Source: Cupriavidus basilensis (GTDB lineage: Bacteria; Pseudomonadota; Gammaproteobacteria; Burkholderiales; Burkholderiaceae). Taken from it: a stretch of 64,000 nucleotides of DNA. Numbering within the stretch: position 1 is the stretch's first letter; each line of letters starts with the position of its first letter. Position numbers and translations under genes: made by a program. Shown here piece after piece: positions 1-9,313 of the stretch. The stretch covers positions 2,480,001 to 2,544,000 of the forward strand of contig NZ_CP010537.1 of the NCBI RefSeq assembly GCF_000832305.1. The letters are read 5' to 3'. The notes below the pieces were generated by a model that was not told the DNA's origin, made no database searches, and saw only the letters and a list, made by a program, of their open reading frames with translations.

Positions 1-221
1 TGGAGCGCGAACTGGTGGTGCGCCCGGGCACGCCGATCAGCTTCCTGGCGCAGGACATCCATAGCATCCACGTGGTGGGCGACGCCCCCACGCTGCACTT
101 CCACCTCTACGGCCGCCCGCTCGAAACCCTGACGGGGCGCATCGGCATCGAGCCGGAAACCGGGCGCATCGTCAACTACAACGCCACCCAGATGAACCGC
201 AGTGAGAAAGCAGCAGCCTGA
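1..221 (+). CDS. Cysteine dioxygenase, C-terminal part (5' end outside window)
   Basis: The frame is open from the window edge to the stop at 219-221, so only about 72 C-terminal residues are present. The readable part (SFLAQDIHSIHVVGD, then LHFHLYGRPLE) fits the last strands of the cupin barrel of type I cysteine dioxygenase, which oxidises cysteine to cysteine sulfinate in the cytoplasm. The gene ends 49 bp before a multi-domain rhodanese gene, a pairing that makes sense for sulfur metabolism. The metal ligands lie upstream and cannot be checked. Another cupin-type oxygenase is possible. Confidence 0.65.
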   Translation, partial: ERELVVRPGTPISFLAQDIHSIHVVGDAPTLHFHLYGRPLETLTGRIGIEPETGRIVNYNATQMNRSEKAAA

Positions 222-270
222 CATTGCGGCCAAGACGACAGCCCCATTCCTTGTTCACGCGGAGCACGCC

Positions 271-1727
271 ATGACCCGATCCATCGACGCCGTCGCCTTG
301 CGCGGCTGGCTTAACGACGGCCAGCCGCTGGCGCTGTTCGACGTGCGCGAGCACGGCCAGTATGGCGAGGGCCATCCCTTCTTCGCCGTGCCGCTGCCCT
401 ACAGCCGGCTGGAGCTGGACGTGTCCCGCCTGGCGCCGCGCCTGGCCGAGCGCATCGTGCTGCTCGACGACGGCGACGGCGTGGCCGAGCGCGCGGCGCG
501 GCGGCTGGCGGAACAGGCCTACCGGGACGTCACGCTGCTGGTCGGCGGCGCTCCGGCCTGGGCCGCGGCCGGCTTCACGTTGTTCAAGGGCGTCAACGTG
601 CCGTCCAAGACGTTTGGCGAACTGGTGGAACACCTGCAGGAAACGCCGCGCCTGAGCGCCGCGGAACTGGTGGCGCGCCGCGACAGCGGCGAGCCGCTGC
701 TGCTGGTGGACGGCCGCACCTTCGAAGAACACCAGAAGATGACCATCCCCTGCGCGCACAGCCTGCCCAACGGCGAGCTGGCCCTGCGCCTGGCGACGCT
801 GCTGCCGGATGCGCAGACCACCGTGGTGGTGCACTGCGCCGGGCGCACGCGCAGCATCATCGGCGCGCAGACGCTGCGCAACCTTGGCCTGCCCAATCCC
901 GTGCTGGCGCTGGAGAACGGCACGCAGGGCTGGTACCTGGCCGGCCACGCGCTCGAGCACGGCAGCCAGCGCCGCTACCCGGCGGCCCGCCGGCCAGCGA
1001 GCTGGCCGAGGCGCGCGCTCGCTCGGCCCGGCTGCTGCAGCGCGCCGGCTTGCCCGCGCTGTCGGCCACGCAGGCGCAGCAGTGGCTGGACGACGAGAGC
1101 CGCACCACCTACCTGCTGGATATCCGCACCGCCGAGGAATTCGCGCAAGGCTCGATCGACGGCGCGCGGCACGCACCCGGCGGCCAGCTGGTGCAGGCCA
1201 CCGACCAGTACATCGGCGTGCGCGGCAGCCGCGTGATCGTGTTCGACGACGACGGCGTGCGCGCACCGGTGGTGGCCAGCTGGCTTTACCAGCTGGGCTA
1301 TGAGAGCGCTGTGCTCGCGCACGGCGTCAATGCCGCCATCAAGGCACCCGCGCCGCCGCGCACCCTGCCCGCCCACGCCCTGCCGGTGCTCGACGCCAAC
1401 CTGCTGCGCGCGCTGCACGCCGAGGCGCCCGACGTGCTGCGCATCGACCTGCGCGACAGCGCCGAATACGCGCGCGGCCATGCCGAAGGCGCGGCCTGGT
1501 CGATCCGCCCGCGCCTGCCCGTCACCCTCGAGCGCCTCGGCGCCACCCACGCACCTGGCGGGCAGCAGGGCTGCCCGAAGCGGCCAAGCCATTCGGGCTG
1601 CCGCCGGAAGCGCGTATCGACTACCTGTTTTTCGTGCACGACCGGCACGAGGGCAACAAGGATGCCGCGCGTGCCTACCTGGCCTGGGAAACCGGGTTGA
1701 TTGCACAGTGCGCACCGGATGAGCTGG
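271..1727 (+). pseudogene. Multi-domain rhodanese sulfurtransferase, frameshifted and cut by an insertion
   Basis: Start chosen at ATG 271 (MTRSIDAVALRGWL). The product has serial rhodanese domains; the second carries an active-site loop with catalytic Cys (HCAGRTRS). The reading frame must change twice: near 975-990 (frame of 271 to frame of 1050, continuing ...ATQAQQWLDDESRTTYLLD) and near 1540-1562 (continuing GLPEAAKPFGLPPEARIDYL). Each change equals one lost base in a GC-rich run. At 1728 the gene runs into a repeated element and the fused frame stops at 1772-1774. The true 3' end lies at 14266-14329. The protein should be non-functional. The frameshifts could be sequencing errors, but decay after disruption explains them too. 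Confidence 0.8.
1723..1727. repeat. Target-site duplication GCTGG, left
   Basis: GCTGG directly abuts the left end (TGTTGAAG) of the left 324 bp repeat and is matched by GCTGG at 14266-14270 directly after the right repeat (CCTCAACA). A 5 bp duplication with TGT...ACA ends is usual for several DDE transposase groups. Confidence 0.75.
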
Positions 1728-2051
1728 TGTTGAAGATCGTCATTCGTGCGAGCCGCGCTCATCATTCATGCTAGCGTAGCCTTTTCACGCTCAGCATTCA
1801 TGCGACTGTAGCTTTTCAATGCGAACCAACGTTCCTGTCGGACGTTGCGCAAGCTTTGCGAAGCAACTGCGATTTTGGCGAGTTCGACGTAGTCTCACGA
1901 ATGCTGAGCATCCATGGCCTTGACGTTGCCTTTCAGCAACTGTCGAAAAGCGTACTTACGGAACGAATTCGCTTAGAAATCAAAGTGTTTTGGCAATGTG
2001 ATTGGTTTTACACATTGTGTACATCGCTCGCACGATTCCTGTTCCTCAACA
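1728..2051. repeat. 324 bp MITE-like element, left copy
   Basis: It begins TGTTGAAGATCGTC and ends GTTCCTCAACA. Aligning the left end with the reverse complement of the right end matches 19 of 26 positions: the first six (TGTTGA), then a block of ten (TCGTGCGAGC) at positions 17-26. Inside the left end the motif CATTCRTGC recurs at 1741, 1763 and 1795, and an inverted relative (CACGAATGCTGAGC) lies near 1897, resembling arrayed transposase-binding sites. No credible coding frame is present. It matches the right copy except at two positions, near 1856 and 2036. Confidence 0.8.
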
Positions 2052-2662
2052 ACCGCGCCGATCACCACCTGGCCATCGAACAGGGCCGGGCCAAGGAGAG
2101 ACGCGACCCGCAGGAAGTCGTCGCCGCTCACGTTCGGCGGCTAGAGGCACTGCGTCGGGCCGGCATCGTGGCGCGCATTTCCGAAGGGCTATGGAAGGTG
2201 CCGGACGACCTGGCCGAGCGTGGCCGCCGGTACGATGCGCAGCGCCTGGGCGGCGTGGCCGTAGAGCTGAAATCGCACCTGCCAATCGAGCGGCAGGCCC
2301 GCGTCATCGGCGCGACTTGGCTTGACCAGCAACTAATTTGCCGCGGCCGAGGACTTGGCGACCTGGGCTTTGGCGGCGATGCCAAGCAGGCCATGCAGCA
2401 GCGCGCCGACTTCCTCGAAGAACTGGGGCTGGCGCAGCGGCGCGGGCAGCGCGTGATCCTGGCGCGCAACCTGCTAGGCACGCGGCGCAATCGGGAGCTA
2501 GCGCAAGCCGCCAAGGACATCGCCGCCGAAACCGGCTTGGAGCATCGCCCGATGGCGGACGGGCAGCGCGTGGCCGGCATCTACCGACGTTCCGTCATGC
2601 TCGCCAGCGGCCGATACGCGATGCTCGATGACAGCATGGGATTCAGCATGGTGCCGTGGCGG
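2052..2662 (+). pseudogene. C-terminal fragment of a conjugative relaxase (DUF3363 / VirD2-like)
   Basis: The frame reads DHHLAIEQGRAKERRDPQE, then VRRLEALRRAGIV, then GGVAVELKSHLPIERQARVI, then DIAAETGLEHRPMADGQRV and VMLASGRYAMLDDSMGFSMV. I recognise this as the C-terminal region of the relaxases of integrative conjugative elements in Proteobacteria that carry DUF3363. The N-terminal relaxase domain is absent: homology begins exactly at the end of the left 324 bp repeat and stops after MVPW. It is therefore a passenger remnant of a former conjugative element. The open frame continues through unrelated DNA to 3946 by chance. No other conjugation genes occur in the window. Confidence 0.7.
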
Positions 2663-3333
2663 CAATGGCCGCAGTCAGGTGCCGAGAGGGGCCTGATTGT
2701 TCGCCGGCGTGGGCGGGTCGATGAAGCTTGGCTTGGCGCTGCATATCTGCGTCGTGTGCATAAGCGGGCGGCCGCTGAACACACTTTGGGTCCTCCCTGT
2801 TACCCTACTGCGTCACCTCGGTGCGGACTCGACATCGAGGTTCCCTACCTTGCGTCGCTGCGATCGCTGTATACGCACGCGCATTCTGTCGAGCCATCAG
2901 CATCTGGCCTGCGAGACTGCTGGGTTCCGCCGGACCAGCGAACCCAGCGCCGAGCGCTAATGCGGGTTCTGCGCGACGAAGTGCAGTGCCGCGTCGATCG
3001 TGGACAACTTTTGGTGCATGTAGGTCAATGGCTGTATGAGCCACCCGGTGATCATCGCGATTGGGATGTCGAGATCCCCACGCACGACGGAATGGTCACG
3101 AAGGCGACACCACCCCTCGGCCCGCGCGGCCGTGCTACGTCGACTGGCAACGCTGCCCATGTCGACCTCAACGCGTCAGCGCCGATATTTTTCGACCAGA
3201 CGGCCGGCCGTCTTCCGATGCTGATGTCGTGCTGCTCGTACGGCCGCATCGCCATACTGCACGAGCCGCTGGTCGTAATAAGACTACCCAACCATCCCGA
3301 ACGACCAGAAGGACCAGAAGGACCATTCGAGGG
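2663..3333. other. 671 bp without a recognisable gene
   Basis: Between the relaxase fragment and the transporter gene I find only short overlapping frames on both strands and no family resemblance. Base use differs from the relaxase fragment, so this is probably further mosaic debris. A minus-strand frame at 2957-3160 (67 codons, ending HFVAQNPH) has no recognisable relative. Confidence 0.5.
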
Positions 3334-4710
3334 TCAGGTTCGCAAACTGAGTGCCTGTGAGCTACCTATTTCACTATGCTCAATACGCGTACGCTCATTG
3401 CGCATGCCCAAAACGGCGACGGCGCAGGCTGCTACGACCATCGGCACCGCCAGCGCCAGGAAAATCTGTCCGAGTCCCCATCCCCAGCCCATCATGGTTG
3501 CGCCGATAAAGCCGCTGGCAATAGCGCCCAAGCGGCCGAAGCCATGCATCCAGCTGATCCCTGTCGAGCGAGCCGCTGTTGGGAATGACATGGCCGAGAG
3601 CGCCTGCAAGCCAGTCATTGATCCGTGGAAGAAGCACCCCAAGGCAAACATCAATACGCACAAGGCACCAAAATTTCTTGGTGCGACGCTGAGGGAGGCG
3701 AGGAATGCGCCAGCGATCAGAAACGTCGGTACCAGTACCCAGTGCGGACGTACGCGATCCATGATCGCACCGATACAAATCGATCCAATCGGACCGCCGA
3801 GCGTGATCAGGGTCGTAATGACCACGCCCTGCCCGAGGGTGAAACCGGCGTCCTTGGCAATGACTGGCAGCCAGTTGACCATTACGTACGTGGCGCACAC
3901 GCCCATGAAATACGCGACGCACAACAAAAATGTCCCCATGGCATAGGCTTTTGTGAACAAGATGGCGACAGATCCCTTTGATTGATCAACGGGCGTTGGA
4001 ATCCAAAACGTGGCATCCGAGAGGACGCTGGAGCCTCTGTCGATTTTGCGGAGAATTTTAGGAATGGCAGCAAGGCGCTTTCCTTTAAGCGTGAGAAATG
4101 CCACCGATTCAGGCAGCCAAATAGCTAGGATAAGGGCCAATACGATCGGGAGTAGCCCGCCGATTGCGATCATGACGCGCCATCCAAACACCTGGAGTAG
4201 CCACGCCGCAATCAGGCCGGCAACGGCAGCCCCGCCAGTAAAGCCGCTGTAGACGATCGTTACGATTAACGAACGTTTCCTCACGGGTACATACTCGGAA
4301 ATGAGCGTAACAGCATTCGGCAATGCCGCGCCGAGGCCGAGGCCTGTCAAGATCCGCAAGGTGATCAACGTATTGACGTCTGGCGCCTGAGAGGAAACCA
4401 GAGTCAGCACCCCGAACCAGAACACGCTGGCGGTCAAAATGAGCTTGCGACCGTAGCGGTCGCCGATTGGGCCTGCAATGAGGGCGCCGACTGCTACGCC
4501 GAAGAAGACCGCCCCCAAGATTGAGCCCATTTGCGACTTTGTAATGCCCCAGGTGCGAATGATTTCCGGTGCAGCGAAGCCCATGATCGCGACATCCATT
4601 CCATCAAATGCAACGACCAGAAAAACCAAAATAATAATGAATATCTGATAGCGCCCAACCGGGCGCTCATCAATAAACGAAACGACATTAATTTTTTTCT
4701 TATCCGACAT
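3334..4710 (-). CDS. MFS transporter, aromatic acid:H+ symporter (AAHS) type
   Basis: This 458-residue protein has twelve predicted membrane segments. The AAHS signature DGMD lies in TM1 (residues 36-39, followed by MGFAAPEI) and the MFS loop 2-3 motif GDRYGRK at 83-89. Proteins of this group (PcaK, BenK, MhpT relatives) import organic acids with protons across the inner membrane. Start at ATG 4710 (MSDKKKINVV) behind GGAGACAAC; upstream in-frame codons are unsupported. It is the last gene of the minus-strand cassette, suggesting that the cassette's substrate is taken up by it. Codons are visibly more AT-rich than in the chromosomal flanks, consistent with acquired DNA. The substrate is unknown. 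Confidence 0.85.
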   Translation of the reverse strand: MSDKKKINVVSFIDERPVGRYQIFIIILVFLVVAFDGMDVAIMGFAAPEIIRTWGITKSQMGSILGAVFFGVAVGALIAGPIGDRYGRKLILTASVFWFGVLTLVSSQAPDVNTLITLRILTGLGLGAALPNAVTLISEYVPVRKRSLIVTIVYSGFTGGAAVAGLIAAWLLQVFGWRVMIAIGGLLPIVLALILAIWLPESVAFLTLKGKRLAAIPKILRKIDRGSSVLSDATFWIPTPVDQSKGSVAILFTKAYAMGTFLLCVAYFMGVCATYVMVNWLPVIAKDAGFTLGQGVVITTLITLGGPIGSICIGAIMDRVRPHWVLVPTFLIAGAFLASLSVAPRNFGALCVLMFALGCFFHGSMTGLQALSAMSFPTAARSTGISWMHGFGRLGAIASGFIGATMMGWGWGLGQIFLALAVPMVVAACAVAVLGMRNERTRIEHSEIGSSQALSLRT

Positions 4711-4765
4711 TGTTGTCTCCGTATTTTTTCGTTTAATTGCAGCGTATATCGCGCCGTGGTACGGC

Positions 4766-5533
4766 TTAAATAATTGAGCGCCCCCCGTCGATGAGCAGGG
4801 TCTGGCCAGATATGTACGATCCGGCTGGCGACGCCAACAAAATCGCGGCGCCAACGATGTCGTCTGGTTCGGCGATGCGGTTAGAGGGGGATTTGGCGGC
4901 CATCGCTTTTACGGCGTCCGGGGTGCTCAACATGACTTGCGAGAACGCCGTGCGCACCATCGATGGGGCCAAGGCGTTGGCGCGAATGTTCCATTGCCCC
5001 CATTCGGCCGCGATGCTGCGTACCACGCCGTTCAGCGCGGCCTTAGCCGCACCATAGGCGCCAAGAGCCGGACTGGCGCGTTCCGATGCGATACTGGACG
5101 TCATGAGAACGCTCCCGTAACGGCGTTCCGCCATCTCTGGCAAGAATTGACGGATCAACACCAAGTTATTTCGCACTGTTGTGAGGAGCAAAGAGTCCAG
5201 TAGATCAATATCGGTTTCGGCAATTGGCCCGACCGGGACCGGACCTGCCGCATGGCAAACGACAATATCGACATGACCGAAGGCGCGCTTAGACTCTTCA
5301 GAAAAATTCTTGACGTTGTCGAGATTGGTGATGTCGCAGGGGATACCCTTAACGTCGAAACCCTCACTTGCCAATAACAACGCTGCCGAGTCGGTGTCCG
5401 ACTGGAGATGGCTTGATACGACGACTTGCGCACCGCATTGGGCCAAGCCCCGAGCAATTGCCAAGCCCATTCCAGAAGTGGATCCGGTCACTACTGCAAC
5501 TCGTCCAGTAAGGTCAAATCCCTTGTAATTCAT
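4766..5533 (-). CDS. SDR family oxidoreductase
   Basis: A 255-residue classical short-chain dehydrogenase/reductase. The cofactor motif TGSTSGMG is at residues 16-23, the Ser is in MTSSIASERASPALG, the catalytic pair is AYGAAK, and the C-terminus is SGQTLLIDGG. The usual NNAG motif after beta-4 reads CHAAG here, an uncommon variant. Start at ATG 5533 (MNYKGFDLTG). It lies between the transporter (55 bp) and a second SDR (132 bp) on the same strand, probably one transcript. The reaction is an NAD(P)-dependent alcohol/ketone interconversion of unknown substrate. Confidence 0.85.
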   Translation of the reverse strand: MNYKGFDLTGRVAVVTGSTSGMGLAIARGLAQCGAQVVVSSHLQSDTDSAALLLASEGFDVKGIPCDITNLDNVKNFSEESKRAFGHVDIVVCHAAGPVPVGPIAETDIDLLDSLLLTTVRNNLVLIRQFLPEMAERRYGSVLMTSSIASERASPALGAYGAAKAALNGVVRSIAAEWGQWNIRANALAPSMVRTAFSQVMLSTPDAVKAMAAKSPSNRIAEPDDIVGAAILLASPAGSYISGQTLLIDGGRSII

Positions 5534-5665
5534 AGTTTTTCTCTCTCCGTTAAAGTAAATGAGAATTTTAAGGATGGAATCGGAAAATTCTGTTGAACAT
5601 TGAGCAGGAAACTTGCGCACCCAGATCTGGATAATCGATCCGGTGGGGCAGGCTCCGTTCAAATG

Positions 5666-6430
5666 TTATTGCGCCAATACGCCGCCATCAACGGGAAGGA
5701 TGTGGCCGGTAACCATGCTCGATGCGGCAGTAGCAAGAAACAATACTGGCCCGGTCATGTCCGCAGGTTCGCACAGTCGTCCTAGCGGTGTCAGCGCTTC
5801 GAACTTCGCAACCACATCCGGCTGACTTGTGAGCGCTTCGGTCATTGGAGTGCGAATAATGCTCGGCGCTACAGCGTTGACGCGGATGTTGTAGGGCGCC
5901 CATTCGACAGCCCACGAACGGGTCATGTTGACCACCGCGCCTTTAGTAGCCTGGTAGACAATATTCGGATACCAACCGCCGGAAATACCAAGTATCGATG
6001 CGGTGTTGACGATTCGCCCGCCACCGCCATCGCGCATGTGCCGCGCGGCGGCCCTGGCGCAAAGAAACATGCCGGTCATGTTTACTGCTACAACCGCATT
6101 CCAATCCGCGATCGTCAAATCAAACGAGGTGTTGCGCCGATTGACACCTGCGTTGTTGAATAGCACGTCGATTCGACCGTGTTGGCGGGCGACGTCCTCC
6201 ATGACGCTTTCGATCGCGTCTTCATTGGACACGTCCGCAACCGCATGTTGTGCCATCGAGCCTATCTCGTTGGCCACCTGTTCTGCCGCCGCGCCGTTTG
6301 TATCTAGTACAACGACCCGGGCACCTGCGCCAGCAAACGTGTGTGCGAGGGCCTTGCCAATACCGCTTCCGCCACCAGTAACGACGGTGACCTGGCCAGT
6401 AAGGCGAAAATCGGGGAATGGATGAGGCAT
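5666..6430 (-). CDS. SDR family oxidoreductase
   Basis: A 254-residue classical SDR with the cofactor motif TGGGSGIG (residues 18-25), NNAG, active-site Tyr and Lys in YQATK, and the C-terminal block GHILPVDGG. Start at ATG 6430 (MPHPFPDFRL). Part of this gene (about 5996-6080) has a diverged copy at 12779-12870 near the right end of the insertion, so a paralogue once existed there. It is co-oriented with the neighbouring SDR and crotonase. Substrate unknown. Confidence 0.85.
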   Translation of the reverse strand: MPHPFPDFRLTGQVTVVTGGGSGIGKALAHTFAGAGARVVVLDTNGAAAEQVANEIGSMAQHAVADVSNEDAIESVMEDVARQHGRIDVLFNNAGVNRRNTSFDLTIADWNAVVAVNMTGMFLCARAAARHMRDGGGGRIVNTASILGISGGWYPNIVYQATKGAVVNMTRSWAVEWAPYNIRVNAVAPSIIRTPMTEALTSQPDVVAKFEALTPLGRLCEPADMTGPVLFLATAASSMVTGHILPVDGGVLAQ

Positions 6431-6595
6431 GTGAATTCCTTCTGTTAATCAAGTGAGGTACTGGGGCAAGGCAACCCGTCACGATCGTGGCGCTGAGCGC
6501 TTCATCCCGCTTCTAGCGCGCCAATCCCCGTGCGCCTCGACCACCCGCTCCAGCAACTCCTGCATGTGCGCTCCTTGCAGGGCTTGCGTGGCGGA

Positions 6596-7384
6596 TCAAC
6601 GGCCCTTGAATTCGAGCGGTGGGCGCGGTGTGCCGGCCTTCAGGGCCTTGATGGCCGAAGCAAGCCCGTCCTTCACGTCCTCTGTCTCGAACAAGGGCAT
6701 GGCAACGTTGAACATCACATCGTCGGCCGCCTGGACACCGCCGTTGGCCCAGGCCCGCAGCAAGGCCTTGTGGGCGGCGTGGGCGCGCGTCGGGCCGTGC
6801 ACGAACTTTCCGGCGAACGCGTGCGCCTCTGCAAGCAGCCCGGCATCGGCGACGACGCGGTTGATCACGCCGAAGCGCTCCATCGTTGCGGCGGGGACGC
6901 GCTCGGAAGTCAGTGCCCATTCCATGGCACGTGCGCGTCCTGCGCGTTCGGCGACGCGGTAAATGCCGCCCAGCAGGGTCACTAAGGCAAGCGACTGTTC
7001 CGGATGGCAGAACGTTGCGCTTTCGGCGGCAAAGATGACATCGGCGCGCAACGCCAGCTCGAAACCACCGCCGGCGCACAAGCCGTGCACCACCGCGATG
7101 ACAGGCAAGGGCAGGCGTTCGAATCGATTGAAGACGTCCATGTAACCCTCGAAGCGCGCACGCAACTGGCGGGGGGTGTCGTCGGGCCACGGCATGATGT
7201 CGCCGCCAAAGCTGAAGTTATCGCCTTCAGCGCGCACCAGCACGACGCGTGCGTCGCTGCGTTCGATCGCGTTGATTGCTACAGCCAGTTCGTCAACCAT
7301 CCGGTCGCCGATACGGTTTTGCGGCGAGCGATCGAGAATGATCGTGGCAATGCCATGCTCGATGGTATGGGTGAGATGAGACAT
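6596..7384 (-). CDS. Enoyl-CoA hydratase/isomerase (crotonase) family protein
   Basis: A 262-residue crotonase-fold protein. The oxyanion-hole segments are NFSFGGDI and HGLCAGGGFELALRAD. FCHPEQSLALVTLLGG places a Glu where hydratases carry one catalytic acid. Start at ATG 7384 (MSHLTHTIEHG). The family acts on CoA thioesters (hydration, isomerisation or C-C cleavage), so the cassette probably passes through a CoA-linked intermediate, although no CoA ligase is present in it. The 165 bp between this gene's end and the preceding SDR contain no gene I can support. Confidence 0.8.
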   Translation of the reverse strand: MSHLTHTIEHGIATIILDRSPQNRIGDRMVDELAVAINAIERSDARVVLVRAEGDNFSFGGDIMPWPDDTPRQLRARFEGYMDVFNRFERLPLPVIAVVHGLCAGGGFELALRADVIFAAESATFCHPEQSLALVTLLGGIYRVAERAGRARAMEWALTSERVPAATMERFGVINRVVADAGLLAEAHAFAGKFVHGPTRAHAAHKALLRAWANGGVQAADDVMFNVAMPLFETEDVKDGLASAIKALKAGTPRPPLEFKGR

Positions 7385-7412
7385 GTCGGGCTCCTGCGTT
7401 GTTGCAAAGTGG

Positions 7413-8309
7413 TTACGCGAGGTGCTCCTTGAACCAGTCCAGTGCGGCGGCACTGGATTGATCGAACCTTGCGACGTACGGATCGAAGTGGCCACCCGGG
7501 ATCGTCACGAGGCGCTTCGGCTCAAGGGCCCGCTCGTAGGCCGCCAGCTCGAGATCGGTCAGCGTGATCGTGTCTTGGAGCGCGACGATCATCAGCAGCG
7601 GCGTGGGAGACACGCGCGCAATCCACGCGCCCGGTTCGTACATGCGCGCAGCACGCGTAGAGCGCACGGTGACGCTGTTCTCCCAGGCACCGTCAGGCAC
7701 GGGCTGCAGATAGAACTCGATGGCGTCCTTGGCGCGGTACGAAGCAGGGACGGCCGGATCGGCGCTGACGATCGTCTGCCGGCGCGGCGGCTCGCCGCGT
7801 GCCTGCGCGCGTTCGTCCGCCGAGAAGGCCTCCTCGATGGCGGCGACGGCGTCGGGCGGAATGCGGCGCAGTCCTTGCTCGAAGCCGCTGATCGTCGGCA
7901 CCTGCGTGACTACTGCGCGCAAGCGGCGTTCAGTTGCGCCAAGCACGAGTGCGTGGCCGCCGGAATAGCTCGTGCCCCACAAGCCGATGCGCTTCGGATC
8001 GACGACGTCCTGGTGTTCGAGGAAGCTGATCGCGCGCCGCCAATCGGCGATCTGACGCCATGGGTCGATATCCTGGCGCGGCGTGCCGTCGCTGGCGCCG
8101 AAGTTGCGGTGGTCATGCAGGAGAACGACAAAGCCGTTTGAGGCGAATTTCTCGGCGAATCGCTCCAAGCCGTGCTCCTTCACGCCTGCGTAGCCATGCG
8201 CCATGGTGATGGCGGGATGGGGCCCGGTGCCGCCGGCTGGTACATAGAGCCAGCCGCGCAGCGTGACGCCGCCCTCGGCTTCGAATGCGATATCGGTACG
8301 TTGAAACAT
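7413..8309 (-). CDS. Alpha/beta hydrolase
   Basis: A 298-residue cytoplasmic alpha/beta-hydrolase without a signal peptide. The oxyanion region is MAHGYAGVKEH, the nucleophile elbow is GTSYSGG (Ser nucleophile), and the terminal His is in PGGHFDPYV. The long cap between elbow and C-terminus resembles the X-Pro dipeptidyl-peptidase/acetyl-xylan-esterase-like hydrolases often annotated in xenobiotic clusters. Start at ATG 8309 behind AGGAG. It sits 28 bp upstream of the crotonase on the same strand. Ester, lactone or C-C hydrolysis are all possible. Confidence 0.8.
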   Translation of the reverse strand: MFQRTDIAFEAEGGVTLRGWLYVPAGGTGPHPAITMAHGYAGVKEHGLERFAEKFASNGFVVLLHDHRNFGASDGTPRQDIDPWRQIADWRRAISFLEHQDVVDPKRIGLWGTSYSGGHALVLGATERRLRAVVTQVPTISGFEQGLRRIPPDAVAAIEEAFSADERAQARGEPPRRQTIVSADPAVPASYRAKDAIEFYLQPVPDGAWENSVTVRSTRAARMYEPGAWIARVSPTPLLMIVALQDTITLTDLELAAYERALEPKRLVTIPGGHFDPYVARFDQSSAAALDWFKEHLA

Positions 8310-8466
8310 GGGATTTCTCCTTGTAGAAAGATTTCAGGCGACGCCGTAAAAGTGACTTGCGTCGACCTTGCCTTGCAGGTGGCGACCGAGTCCCGCGGAA
8401 AATTTCCGGCCGCCATCAAGCGGCCAGCGATGAATCGCTACGTGCACGATCTCGCTCGACGCCAAG

Positions 8467-9087
8467 TCAATCACCCGGTCGCTCAAGCGTGAAGAGCTGT
8501 CCCGCGCCGATTTCGAAGTAGTCGGCCGGCCCACCGCCGCGCAGGATCGGGCGCGCCTGCGCAGTCTGGTAAACGCCGTTCGTGATGAGCTGCCGGTCAA
8601 TGTGGATCGCTACTGCTTCGCCTAACACCAGCCACGCCGGGAGCGCCGCGCCGCCCTGCGCCTCAAGCTGCACGATCTGGGTGACCACGCACTCGAACTG
8701 CACCGGGCTAGCCGCAACGCGCGCTGGCCGCACCTTGGCGGAGGGCAGCGTCTCCAGCTTGGCCAACTCGAACTCATCGACGTGCGCGGGCACCATTGCC
8801 GCGGAGGCGTTCATCGCCTCGACAAGCGGTCGCGTAGCTAGGTTCCACACAAACTCGCCGGTGTCACGCGCGTTGGCGAGCGAGTCCTTCGCACCAAGCG
8901 AGCAAAAGCCGACGACCGGAGGCTTGTAGCTGAACAGGTTGAAGAAGCTGTAGGGCGCAAGGTTGCGCACGCCGTCGCTAGAGATTGTGCTGATCCACCC
9001 AATCGGTCGCGGAGCAACGATGGCGTTGAGCGGATCATGACGCAGGGCATGCCCCCGTGCCGGTTCGTAGAAGTGCCAGTCGGTCAT
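8467..9087 (-). CDS. Flavin reductase-like / FMN-binding split-barrel protein
   Basis: A 206-residue protein with features of the flavin-reductase-like FMN-binding split barrel: APRPIGWISTISSDG near the N-terminus, NLAPYSFFNLFSYKPPVVGF, then FECVVTQIVQLE and LVLGEAVAIHID. Members bind FMN and either supply reduced flavin to a monooxygenase or act directly. Start at ATG 9087 (MTDWHFYEP). No partner flavin monooxygenase occurs in the cassette. The 157 bp between its end and the preceding hydrolase contain nothing I can assign. Confidence 0.8.
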   Translation of the reverse strand: MTDWHFYEPARGHALRHDPLNAIVAPRPIGWISTISSDGVRNLAPYSFFNLFSYKPPVVGFCSLGAKDSLANARDTGEFVWNLATRPLVEAMNASAAMVPAHVDEFELAKLETLPSAKVRPARVAASPVQFECVVTQIVQLEAQGGAALPAWLVLGEAVAIHIDRQLITNGVYQTAQARPILRGGGPADYFEIGAGQLFTLERPGD

Positions 9088-9313
9088 AGCTCTAACTCTT
9101 TGTGGACGGGCGCAAGGACTGCAGACTCCAAGCCTCCGGCTCGGTGAGTCTGCTGCACAAAGGGCCGGAGCGTTGGCACATTCCAATCGCGAGTTCCGTC
9201 CAGGGAATGGTTTCGGATCGAAGCCTCGTGGTCCCACGCCTTAGAAACGAACGAGACTTCCGTTTCCCGCCAATTCAGCGCCTAACTTCAAGAACAGGGC
9301 AGGCGCGTCCTTC

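Noticed and set aside
1856..3946. Open plus-strand frame of 696 codons
   Set aside because: It joins the 324 bp repeat, the relaxase fragment, unrelated DNA and the antisense of the transporter gene. Only 2052-2662 has protein-family resemblance.
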